64,000 nt of DNA from positions 496,001 to 560,000 of the forward strand of contig WHVD01000028.1 of NCBI GenBank assembly GCA_015178975.1, written 5' to 3'. Shown here piece by piece: positions 1 through 9,654 of the stretch. Position numbers and translations under genes: made by a program. The DNA comes from Hysterangium stoloniferum. Its lineage: Eukaryota; Basidiomycota; Agaricomycetes; Hysterangiales; Hysterangiaceae. The stretch's first letter is position 1, and each line of letters starts with the position of its first letter. The notes beneath the pieces were generated by a model. The model was not told where the DNA came from and searched no databases. It saw only the letters and a list, made by a program, of their open reading frames with translations.

Positions 1-150
1 ATTCAGTAATGATCTTGCTGTGATGACACTTGTGGGTCCCCATTTATTTCATGCTAGGCTATGTAGTTTGGTACAGTAGCTTAGTAATACTACTACTTTC
101 TGTTTGTGTCCACTGTGTACTGGCATATACATACCCCCCCCCCCTGCACC
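1..150 (-). repeat. R1 repeat copy 1 (touches window edge)
   Basis: Read on the minus strand, this stretch matches 5541-5682. Both have a G-run, then a TATGTATATGCC / TATATGTCAG stretch, a shared ATTACTAAGCTACT block and a shared GACCCACAAGTGTCATCA block. The second copy interrupts the copia-1 integrase, so R1 is an inserted repeat. I cannot classify it. It may continue outside the window. Confidence 0.55.
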
Positions 151-475
151 TGTTGGAATATGAGGTATCATCTATTAGTATGACCTCATACCTTGTATTG
201 TGACTGCTTAGGTTATCGCCGGTTCATGGACTTCCGTGATAGTATTATTAGTTTAGTGACAGAGTTCCGAGTTCCTTGTGAGCACAGACCCATGCACTAA
301 CCATGTAATATAGTATATAGTTAGCCCCAGTTGAGGAGTAGAAACCTCAACTGGAAGCCTAGTTATAGCATCGGTTTATCTCCACACCGCTCTATCTAAG
401 TCGCATTCTCTGCCCTACATAGAGAGTCATTCAACTTGCTCCCCAGGCTTGCAGTTTACTCTAATAGCACCAACA
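151..475 (+). mobile_element. Candidate solo LTR (copia-like)
   Basis: The segment begins TGTTGG and ends CCAACA, a perfect 6-bp terminal inverted repeat of LTR type, and is about 325 bp long. It contains no coding potential. No convincing target-site duplication is visible (flanks GCACC and CCCAT), and no second copy is in the window. The call rests on the termini only. Confidence 0.35.
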
Positions 476-1082
476 CCCATTTCCAATTTTAAATAAATAA
501 ACTATAAAATTGTTTGAATATGTTGTGGTATACTTTCTTACACAGGCTGGAATACTGGTGTTTAGTAGCATTTCAAGCTGGCATATAGTGAGTAGTATAA
601 CTTATTCAACAGGCAGTATTAAGCCTCCTAACTCAGAAGATATTTACATTACATAATATTAGTTCCACAAGCCTAGGATGTGAATTGGACAAGAACTGAA
701 TAAGGGGGAGCTACTGCCATGAAATTTGACCAAATATTAAAGGACATGTTATAAGGCCAGATATTGTATATACATATATGTCTAGCTTTATACTATATAA
801 TGAATATTCCAAATTAGTTTGTCTTAATCATGAGTGGTTCTTGAGATTTAATACAATTTGTCTGTCAGCTCAAAGTGGGATTTTTTTAAATTTTGAACTC
901 CACCATATATTGCCAAACCAGGCTTCCACAGTGGAGGCAGTTGTCCATTTCAATGTCTATGAACATATCCTTCTCCCATATCATAGCAGTCAATAAAACC
1001 ATCTATTGGATGCCTCCTAAGTGACTTCCCAAAACACTCTCATATGTAAGCAGAAACATCCAGAATAAGGGTCAGTGTATGA
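476..1082. other. No gene seen
   Basis: AT-rich sequence without a convincing reading frame. The longest ATG frame here (778-996, 72 codons) has low-complexity composition and no recognisable domain. It precedes a truncated LTR and is probably decayed intergenic or transposon sequence. Confidence 0.5.
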
Positions 1083-1509
1083 ACATTTGGTGTTTACTAT
1101 TCCCATTTTATGTTTTGCTCATTTTGTTTCATCATTACTGGATTCGGTATGACATTCACTCCACGGTCTATTTAAACTGGCAGATGTTGTACATACAATC
1201 CAGTCAGAAAATCAGCTTAGATTCCCCCCAGTAATCTAATACATTTTCCGCTCTAAACTCCTACTTGAATTACACCGCTCACACTAGTCAGAGCCCACAG
1301 ACTCCGACGCATCTATCTCTTACCTATCTTGACTCACGACCCACGACCTCTAACCTACGACACGACCCCACCTGGACTCCCCGGGATTCCCATCCACCTG
1401 TCTGAAATTGGACAACACGATCTAGCGAGGGTGCAGCCTATAAGCTGAAGCCAAGTCCTACCGGATATTCTGCAGGTTTCTCTGGAGACCCGCCATGTAC
1501 GTACCCTAA
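1083..1509 (+). mobile_element. LTR-A fragment, 5' truncated
   Basis: Matches the 3' half of the gypsy-1 5' LTR (7506-8325). It keeps the promoter region (TATTTAAA-type box near 1170), the AGTCAGAAAAT self-primer segment, the conserved block near 1431-1459, and the terminal TAACA. The first ~400 bp of the LTR are missing. A reversed LTR-A follows after one base, giving a head-to-head pair. Confidence 0.8.
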
Positions 1510-1510
1510 C

Positions 1511-2376
1511 AATGTACATGGCAGGTTTCCAGAGAAACCCGTGGAATATCCGGTAGGACTTGGCTTCAGCTTATAGGCTGTGCCCTTGTGAGATCGTGTT
1601 GTCCAATTTCAGACAGACAGACAGGAATCCTGGGGAGTCCAGGCGGGGTTCATGAGTTGAGGGGTCGTGGGTCGGAGGTCGTGGGTCGAGAGGCCAGGAG
1701 TTGAGAGGTCAGGAGTTGAGAGGTCAGGAGTTGAGAGGTCAGGAGTCGAGATAAATAAGAGAGATAGGTGCATTGGAGCCTGTGGGCTCCAACTAGCGTG
1801 GGTGGTGTAATTCAAGTAGGAGTTTAGAGCGGAAAATGTATTAGATTACTGGGGGGAATCTAAGCTGATTTTCTGACTGGATTGTATGTACAACATCTGC
1901 CAGACTATATAGACCGAGGAATGAATGACACACCAAATCCAGTAATGATGAAACGAAACTAGCAAAACATAAAACAAGAATAGTAAACACCAAATTTGGT
2001 GTTAGGAATGGGACAGAATGGAGCGGAGTCCGAATTGTGACAAATCATAAACCATAACAGGAAAAGGAGCAGGAGCAGAGTCCAAATCGTGACAGGTCAT
2101 TTGACTAAAACAGGAATGGGGCTCTGTTAGAGGGATGATGGGTTTTCTGAGCAGGGTCCAGTGACTGATGTGTGATGTGTGGGACGAGGTCGGACATAGA
2201 CAGGGACGGAGTCTGGTGGGTATTCCGGTGACTGATACACAACATAATGAAGTCGAATATAGACAAGTCTGACGTACGGAGTCTGGCAGTAATTCCGGTA
2301 ACTGACAATCAGTGCATATAGGGTGCAGGTGCATATAAGTTAGTGCCTGGAGTCCGGTGGAATTCCGGTCGTAACA
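1511..2376 (-). mobile_element. LTR-A, reverse orientation
   Basis: Minus-strand LTR-A. It ends (plus strand) in CCGGTCGTAACA, the reverse complement of the LTR-A start TGTTACGACCGG. It carries the conserved ~28 bp block at about 1556-1583 and the TATATAG/self-primer region near 1870-1910. Its 3' terminus (plus-strand left end) has lost roughly ten bases where it meets the forward fragment. No internal retrotransposon sequence is attached. Confidence 0.8.
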
Positions 2377-2798
2377 ACATGGCTATACAGCTATACAGCT
2401 ACACAGCTATATGGTCATATGGCCATGCAAAGACCATAAACAATAAAGAACTTATACCCTTGTTTCACTATTATATGTTTGTAAGACATTTTTTAGTGTG
2501 TTCTATAAATATTTCTCTTGGCTTCTACATAGCTTAAATACAAGTATGTAACTCTAGTTGGTATCACCTCAGCTATTTGGCATACTGCATACAAATACTG
2601 AGGTGGGATGGTTATTTCTACCCTATATTTAATATTCTTACTTATTTCTATTACCTAGTTATCATTATTATATCTAGGTAATCAATCAGCTACTTGGCAT
2701 ACTGCATGCAAATATTGAGTTATTGTTATTATATCTAGCTCAAACTCTTATAGGTTATTGGGCCCCACACTATCCTACACACAGTTGATATCTCGAAA
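2377..2798 (+). other. Leader region of copia-1, with possible tRNA-type primer site
   Basis: Starts with a short array of GCTATACA-type units (2382-2410). Near 2569 the sequence TTGGTATCACCTCAGC resembles the initiator-tRNA primer site of Ty1/copia elements (TGGTATCAGAGC). That is plausible because a copia gag starts at 2799. A block containing GGCATACTGCAT occurs twice (about 2578 and 2695). No gene is seen. Confidence 0.4.
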
Positions 2799-3842
2799 TG
2801 ACCACTACTTCTACCTCATTGTCTGACTCCCTTCCTTCCACTGTTCCCAATCTTGACAGCAGTGGTGTAAATTGGGCTATACATATTTGCAGTCCATTTT
2901 AAGGATGCTGTAGAAGCAAAAGGTTTCTGGGGTCATTTTAAAGGCACCACCCTTCCACCAACTTCTGCAACAACAAAACCTAGCAAAGAAGAATTAGCTG
3001 GAATTGCATTGTGGGACAAAAATTGGCAAAATCCTTGCTTACCCAGAAAATACCTGACTCAACCCTCATGAGGGTGCATTCCAAGAAAACCATAAAGGAA
3101 TGCTGGGATTTAATCATCTCTGAATACACAGAGAAAGGTGCATATGCACAGACAGTGTTGAGAACATGATTCCTTGAAATGTGGTGTGTGTAAAAGGCAA
3201 ATGTTCAAGAATTTCTTGACACTTTACAGGTCAAAAGAGAAGAGTTAGCATCTGTGGGAGTTGACATAGATGAAAAGAATTACTTGTCCACCATCATTTG
3301 ATCACTCCCCATAGCTTTATCCAACTTTGCTTCAAGTCAATTAGCAGCAGCACAAATGTGGAGCCCTACCAGTACAATCTCACCCAATAAACTCATCATG
3401 TTGATCTCCAAAGAATTAAAGTGTCAGAAGATCCTGGGATCCAGATGTTCAGGAAAGTTGAAGGATGATGAAAAGGATGAGGCATTATTTGCTGGATTGT
3501 CAGACAAAGGGAAGGGCCAAAACCAAGAAAAGAAACCTTGTGGCACATGCTGGAACTGCAATGAGAAGGGTCACAAACAGGACAGCTGTCCCAAACCCAA
3601 GAAAGACGAGAAGAAGAAAGACAACTCATCTACAAAAAATAGTGTCTGTCAATGCCCCAGTAGACTCTGATTCTGAGAGTGAGGCCATATTTGCTGTGGA
3701 TGAAGAGTCCATACCTGACCTTCGGCCTATTTCCAACCCCCCTCCCTGTCAGATGGACAACCTTGATGACAGTGCATCGGACTGGTTCTCTGTTGTTAAT
3801 GATGACCACCCTGATGTGCCAAACTGTACTTGGGACTCTGAT
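2799..3842 (+). pseudogene. copia-1 gag, decayed
   Basis: Start of a Ty1/copia Gag-Pol. From the ATG at 2799 the frame encodes the usual short leader and the NWAI motif. It then breaks near 2893 and resumes in other frames with KDAVEAKGFWGHF, then ECWDLIISEYTEKGAYAQ and REELASVGV. A CCHC zinc knuckle (C-x2-C-x4-H-x4-C) is encoded around 3548-3590. Frameshifts and several stops make it non-functional. The order matches the capsid-like gag plus zinc knuckle of basidiomycete copia elements. The frame is cut at 3842 by an inserted DNA element. Confidence 0.85.
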
Positions 3843-4501
3843 GGAGGTTGTCAATATCAGGTGTTTACTGGTAAAAATTATATTTCTACAAAACTCCATC
3901 TTTAAATAGTGATGTATCCTCTAAGACTATTATATTGTTAATTACCAACCATAAGAAATAATGCTCCATATTACATCCTAAACAATTCAGAGTCAATTAA
4001 TAGAACCTATTGTATATAGTTTTCCAAGTTATGTAAATACTTGCTAATACTTTTGTTGTTAATTTGTTTTTTAAAAGCTAAACTGTAGTTATTTCCTAGT
4101 AAAATATGTGATATATAATTGGAAATTTTTTATCCTATGGCCTTCTTTATTAAGGGAAATCACCTATGTATATATTCTGGGTATGTTGAATCAAGTAGAA
4201 ATCTGTTCAGATTGACAGATCCATTCCAAAGTAATACATATATGTGCCAATGATATACATATGCATGGAATGGACTATCTAAAGGTATCTATTTTTTAAA
4301 AGTATTAGTGTTTCAAACTACTAATTTTTTTTTATTGTCTACTCATGTCCAGAAATACTCTTTAGTTTGTAATGTACGAGTGAGTTCAAAACTTTTTGGA
4401 AGCTTTAAAAACCAAATTATGTTTGAATCACATCCCAGATGTTTAAATGACCTTTAGAGTATATTAGAATTTGGTATACTTAATAGTCTTCAGATATCCT
4501 C
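3843..4501 (+). mobile_element. Non-autonomous DNA element, copy A (659 bp)
   Basis: Interrupts copia-1 between its gag acidic region and protease. A second copy lies reversed at 25685-26359, so the ends can be defined. Ends are GGAGGTTGTC and GATATCCTC, imperfect inverted repeats of about 12 bp. Flanking bases TGAT occur on both sides (3839-3842, 4502-4505). There is no long reading frame. With the 3-bp TTA duplication of copy B, a PIF/Harbinger-derived element is the best guess, but no transposase is present. Confidence 0.65.
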
Positions 4502-5995
4502 TGATGTGTTACTGTAGATGAACATGTAGGAGATAATGATAATATACTGAATATAGTTGCTGCAACCATATCTGATGCTGAGCAACCTGCAATACACACC
4601 CATACCAAGTTAGTTGACTCTGGGTTCTCTTGTTCTATGATGTTGTACCATGATAATTTGTTGAGCTTCATCAACATTGTACCAAAGGCTTTTCACATGG
4701 CAAATAGGGAAGGTTTTCAGGCAGTCACCAAAGGAGAACTTGTCCTGGACTTACCAAATAGTGTTAAGACCTCAAAATTGCACCTTAAGGTGCTGTACTC
4801 TCCCGAGGTGGGCTATACTTTGATCTCTTTTGGTCAACTGGATGAAAAAGGTTTCAGTGTAACCTTTGGTGCAGGTAAATGTATCATCCATGATACAGCC
4901 AGTAACATTGTTGGTGAAATACCCAAGTCAAAAGGAACCTGTACGGAAATATGGTAGACACAGAACTTACCAGTGACAAATTCCATCACCAAATGGGCTA
5001 TATAGCCCCAGACATTGCATGCCAGCTGGTGGAGAAAGATTTCATTGCTGGTGTTCAATTGAAATACTCACCAGATGGAGATCCCTTCTTCTGTGAGTCT
5101 TGCATCTATGCTAAACCCCTCAGGAAGCCAATTGTGAAAATTCATCAGAGAAGGCATGCCAAAAGGTTTGGTGAAGAGATACACACTGTCATGTGGGGGC
5201 CTGCACCCATGCAAACATGGGGAGGTCACCATTATTATGTGACCTTTCAGATGATAATACATACTTCACTCACCTGTGACTCTTCTAAACAAAGACAGAA
5301 ACATTTGATGCTTATCTGAAATTCGAAGCTTGGTGTGCTAGACAACTTAATGTGTCAATAGAGAAGCTGCATCCTGATCAAGGTGGTGAGTACCTAAGCA
5401 AGGATTTTGAGCATCATCTCAAAGTCAAGGGCAATGAGCAGGAACTTACCATACACAACACTCCACAGCACAATGGCATTGCAGAGCATTGAAACCACAC
5501 CATCCTCAAATAAGTCTGTGCCCTCCTTGTTGAAAATAAGGGGGGGGTATATGTCAGTACACTGTGGATGTGAGCAAAAAGCATTAATATTACTAAGCTA
5601 CTATACAGGACTATGTAGTGCTATCATGAAATATATTAGGACCCACAAGTGTCATCATGTTGAGATTATTACCAAACAGCCAAAATTTCAACACTCCTGC
5701 ACACCAGCAGGTTACCAAAATCATTGTTGGCGGAAGCTGCTAGGCATGTGATATGGTTGTTGAACAGAATAATGATGAAGGCAGTTGGCAAGACTACACC
5801 CTACAACGCAGTCTTCAAAGTCAAGCCAAATTTGAAAGACTTGTGTGAGTGGGGTAAGAGGGTTTGAGTGAGGGTTGAAAGTGGTGATAAATTGGGTGCA
5901 TGGGTGCATGAAGGAAATTGGATGGGTATTGACAATCGCAGCAACAGTGCTTGAGTTTATTGGCCAGATATGTGGAGTCACTCACCTAATATATA
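4502..5995 (+). pseudogene. copia-1 protease and integrase, decayed
   Basis: Continues copia-1. An aspartic-protease site (LVDSGFS) lies near 4612. The GAG-pre-integrase region follows from about 4951, with its H/H/C/C residues (CESCIYAKP). The first catalytic Asp is lost (HTVMWGP where HSDVWGP is usual). Later pieces include LHPDQGGEYLS, TPQHNGIAEH and, after an R1 insertion, ARHVIWLLNR and NWMGIDNRSN. Reverse transcriptase and RNase H are absent: homology stops near 5995. Several frameshifts and stops are present. Confidence 0.85.
5541..5682 (+). repeat. R1 repeat copy 2, inside copia-1 integrase
   Basis: About 140 bp with no protein homology, inserted where copia integrase should run from VCALLVENK to the ARH..WLLNR segment. 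It matches the window start (1-150) in opposite orientation. It starts with a G-run near 5541. Element class unknown. Confidence 0.55.
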
Positions 5996-7097
5996 CATAT
6001 ATGAGGCTCTACAGTCTGTGAGTTAGTAGTATTTGTCATTGGGAACTGTAAGGCTGTAGGTATCAGCCTCACTCAGTAACAGATAGGACAATGTTATCTG
6101 ATTGTGAATCGTAATGATATACAGTAAGACAGTAAGTGATAGGTGAGTTCTTTTTCTATGAGAGTAGCTAAGTACTAAAAGATTCTCTCTTAAAGGACTT
6201 CTTCCAGCAGAACAATTGGAGAACAAAGGCACCAAGGCACAAAGAAAATGTTGTTTGAAGGGGAAGTGATCACGGAGACGGGAAATTAATAATTGCGATC
6301 AGGGCAGTGAGACGAAAAAAGGGGAACAATCCCAGCGACAATAGGCAAGTGGGATGGTGTGGCCACCAGAAGAGGGATGATCGGGGAGACAATAGGTAAG
6401 CGGTCAGTGTTGGTGTGATGTATGTTTCTGTCGTAAGACCACCAGGATTACAGGAAACCACATTATTTTTAATTATGAGCCATCTTGATGGAAGATGGAT
6501 TAAATATGTGTTACAAGTAGAGAAAGAGAAATCTGCATATAATGCAGTGAGTGGGGAACAGCTTGAATGTAAAATGACCACCATCTATGAGTTAGATTGA
6601 ACAAAAGCTGAGGCAGATGACAGTGAACAGGTTTGGGGGCCTCTGAATCCACTGCTCTGTCAAAGTCGGCAGCCTTCAGCTGCGCACCAGTGTCATCTGC
6701 AGAACTTCACTGGCACCTACCAACCATGACTGCTGCCTGGCAGTGGTGTACCCTTCCTACCCACCCCCGACTCCAGCATTCACCTATGCACTAGCAATGC
6801 AAGACTTCAGTGTGCCTGCAGCACTTGTCGACACCTGCTAGCAGGATCTCGGGCTTATCTTGGGGCTTCGACCCAGGCCTCAAGACCTCAGCTCTATACC
6901 ATGTATATATCTATATGCCCCCCTTTGCTTACTAAAATCCCTTCCACGCACGTAGCTCACTTGGGACTTCGTAAGGTAGGCGTCACTTTAGTTCAGCACC
7001 TTATATAATCATATTACTAAGTGCCAAGAGTGGCCAAATTTGCAAGTCAAATTTTTGAAAAATTTATTATGAAGTCAAAAAATGAATTGGAGGGTCA
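5996..7097. other. No gene recognised
   Basis: Downstream of the copia-1 break. Open frames at 6270-6584 (minus) and 6415-6600 (plus) show no domain. A segment near 6971-6992 (GTAAGGTAGGCGTCACTTTAG) reappears reversed near 16281-16302, so it may be the end of a further dispersed repeat. Confidence 0.45.
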
Positions 7098-7427
7098 CTA
7101 TACAGAGAGTTCTTGAATCTCTAGGTAATAATCTCTAGGATTTTCATCATTTTCATCATCTGAGTCCAAATCATGAGCAAGATCTGGTAGAGGTTCTTCC
7201 TCAAAGTCATCAAGAAAGCCCACCAAGGTGAGAGATCCATCTTCTTCATCCACAATAAATGCTTCCTCATACATCTTTTCATTGCTTTGATCTAGATTAA
7301 GAGAAACTGGTTTGCAATTGAAGTCATTATCATCTGGGACATCCTTGATTGTCACTGAGGGCTTTTTTTGTGCCTTGGATCCAAGGTTTTTGATGTGAGA
7401 TTGTGCAGCTTTAGACTTCTGAGGCAT
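7098..7427 (-). pseudogene. Truncated unidentified gene, N-terminal part only
   Basis: From the ATG at 7427 a 110-codon frame encodes a basic start (MPQKSKAAQSHIKNLG), then KKPSVTIKDVPDDND, then a strongly acidic stretch (DDFEEEPLPDLAHDLDSDDEND). It resembles the N-terminal region of long agaricomycete proteins that I associate with DDE-type transposases, but no catalytic domain remains. The homologous-looking sequence stops at 7098. A gypsy LTR starts only about 80 bp upstream of the ATG, so the promoter has probably been displaced. Function not claimed. Confidence 0.4.
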
Positions 7428-7505
7428 GGTAGTTCTGTGCAACTGCATGTTTGTGTAATGGTAGTGGACTTGGGTTAGGGCGGACTTGGCATCTGGGTTG
7501 CCGGG

Positions 7506-8325
7506 TGTTATGACCGGACAATCCCGCCGGACTCTGGGCACTAACCTGTACGCCATCATGCCCTACACACACCAAATGTCTGTTTATAGGATTTTCCACC
7601 CAGACTCCATTACATCAAGACTTGTTACATTTGACCTCATTACGACACATATCAGCCACCGGACTTCCCCCGGACTCCGTCTCTGTCTATGTCCATCTTT
7701 GTCCCATGCATCAGTCACCAGACCCTGCTCAGAATCCCATCACTGCTCTAATCGAGCCCCATTCCCATTTTAGTCAAATGACCTGTCATGATTTAGGACT
7801 CCACTCCTGCTCCATTTCCCGTTATGGGTTATGCTTTGTCATGATTCAGACTCTGCTCTGTTCCGTTCCATTCCTAACACCAAACTTGGTGTTTATTATT
7901 CCTGTTTTATGTTTTGTTAGTTTCATTTCGTCATTACTGGATTTGGTATGTCATTCACTCCACAGTCTATATAAACTGGCAGATGTTGTACATACAATCC
8001 AGTCAGAAAATTAGCTTAGATTCCCCCCAGTAATCTAATAACATTTTTTGCTCTAAAGCCCTACTTGATTCACACCACTCACACTAGTCGGAGCCCACGG
8101 GCTCTGGCACATCTATCTCTCTCAACTATCTCAACTCACGACCCACGACCTCTGACCTATGACCTATGACTCACGAACCCCACCCAAACTCCCCGGGATT
8201 CCCATCCGTCTGTTTGAAATTGGACAACATGATCTAGCGAGGGTGCAGCCTATAAGCTGAAGCCAAGTCCTACCGGATATCCCACAGGTTTCTCCGGAGA
8301 CCCACCCTGTGTGTGTATCCTAACA
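7506..8325 (+). mobile_element. gypsy-1 5' LTR (LTR-A type)
   Basis: 820 bp, starting TGTTATGACCGG and ending CCTAACA, the same termini as the other LTR-A copies in the window. It holds a TATA box, the self-primer segment AGTCAGAAAAT (8001-8011) and the conserved block (8244-8272). Left flank is CCGGG; no partner LTR exists for checking a duplication. Confidence 0.9.
7968..7975 (+). promoter_or_regulatory. TATA box of gypsy-1 LTR
   Basis: TATATAAA lies 33 bp upstream of the AGTCAGAAAAT segment (8001-8011) that is complementary to the primer-binding site. In self-priming elements the RNA begins at that segment, so the spacing fits normal TATA-directed initiation near 8001. Transcription start is inferred. 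Confidence 0.6.
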
Positions 8326-8327
8326 GT

Positions 8328-8338
8328 ATTTTCTGACT
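8328..8338 (+). promoter_or_regulatory. Self-complementary primer-binding site of gypsy-1
   Basis: ATTTTCTGACT starts two bases after the LTR end and is the exact reverse complement of AGTCAGAAAAT at 8001-8011. This is the Tf1/sushi arrangement, where the 5' end of the RNA folds back as its own reverse-transcription primer. I see no tRNA-type site (TGG...) here. Confidence 0.7.
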
Positions 8339-8360
8339 TACACTCGCAGATTGTTTTCAT

Positions 8361-9654
8361 TATGCCACCAAGAAGGAATACATGCGCACAGGCATCATTA
8401 CCTGGACCGTCGACTCCTCATTCCCTGTTAACTCTGTATACCAGTCAGACGCTTGTGAACCAGTCAGAACTCATGGAAGAAGCCCATATCAAAGAAGTCC
8501 CGGAAAACCAGGATGAATCCGAGCATGAGGAGGAATCCGTGGCCCCCAACAAGGGCAAAGGTGTCGAAATTCCTCTCGAAAATTCTCCACCTATCGAATG
8601 ACCGCACTCGAGGGATCCTACTTCTGAATTTTTAGCAGGTACTATAGATAAATTCATGACACACCTGCTTGAAGAACGAAAGAAAAAGGAACAAGAACCT
8701 CCACAGTCAAAAGTCAATGCTCCGGAACCCTTCACGGGTTCCAACCCAAACAAACTCTCTACTTTCCTCATGCAATGTTGCTTCAATTTCCGTGATCATG
8801 CCACTGCATTCTCCACGGACTCCCAAAAAGTCAACTACACACTTTCATATTTGTCGGGATCTGCATTGAAATCGTTCGAACTGGCTTTTAGCGGGATTTC
8901 CGAGGAAGAGCCACTCTGGCTCGAAAATTGGGAGGCTTTTGTTGAGGAGCTTGAAACCAACTTCGGCCTGTATGACCCGACAGGAGAAGCCGAGAATAGT
9001 CTCACAAATCTTCGTATGAAGGACATGCAGCGCATCACGGACTACATCGTCCAATTCAATAATCTTGCAGCTCGTTGTCAGTGGGGCGATCCCACTCTCC
9101 GCCACCAATTCTATGCCGGTCTGCCATCCCGCCTTAAAGACGAAGTCTCGAAAGGAGAAGATGGCAAGCCAAAAACCTTGTCCCATATGCACCTCAAAGC
9201 TCAAAACGTGGACGCACACTATTGGGAATGTCACGCGGAAGTTGCCCATGAGACCTCTGCGGACAAAGTGAACAAGTCCACGGCCAATAAAAACAACAAC
9301 AATAATTTGTCAACCAGCAACCAGAACTCCACTCAATCTGACAAGAAGAATGATAAAAAGTCTTCAAACAACAACAACAATAAGGACAACAAGGACAATA
9401 ACAAGGGTCAACAGTTCGGCAAGCAAGCCAGAAAACCTGACCTCTCAGGCAAACTTGGACCCAAAGGCAAATTGACCCCACAGGAAAGACAACGTCGTAT
9501 GGACAACAACCTCTGTCTCTTGCGTGGGAAACCCGGTCATTGAGTCCCGGAATGTCTGCTGGCAAAAGCAAACTCTTCTAAGGGTTGAACAGCCAAGGCC
9601 TCCACGGAAATTCTGTCGAAGGACAAAGCGGCTTCCAATTCAAAAAAAGAGTAA
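8361..9654 (+). pseudogene. gypsy-1 gag
   Basis: Starts MPPRRN at 8361 and ends at the TAA at 9652-9654. It has a leader, then the retrotransposon Gag core (PEPFTGSNPNKLSTFLMQC ... DWENWEAF-type, WLENWEAFVEELETNF, DPTGEAENSLTNLRM, HQFYAGLPSRLKDE). An Asn/Lys-rich linker of about 60 residues and a C-terminal knuckle remnant follow. The knuckle has lost its second Cys, and a TGA follows the His. Another TGA lies at 8599. Both stops fit CGA decay. The capsid-like protein would form particles in the cytoplasm. Confidence 0.85.
9642..9654 (+). promoter_or_regulatory. Putative -1 ribosomal frameshift site, gypsy-1
   Basis: In the gag frame the sequence reads TCA AAA AAA GAG TAA, so an A-AAA-AAA heptamer sits one codon before the gag stop. 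The pol frame (RVSNP...) is the -1 frame from exactly this point and is open on both sides. gypsy-3 has the same heptamer and gypsy-2 has G-AAA-AAA at the same place. No structure was computed. Confidence 0.55.

Noticed and set aside
6270-6600. Minus 104-codon and plus 61-codon frames
   Set aside because: Low-complexity, mutually overlapping, no family resemblance.
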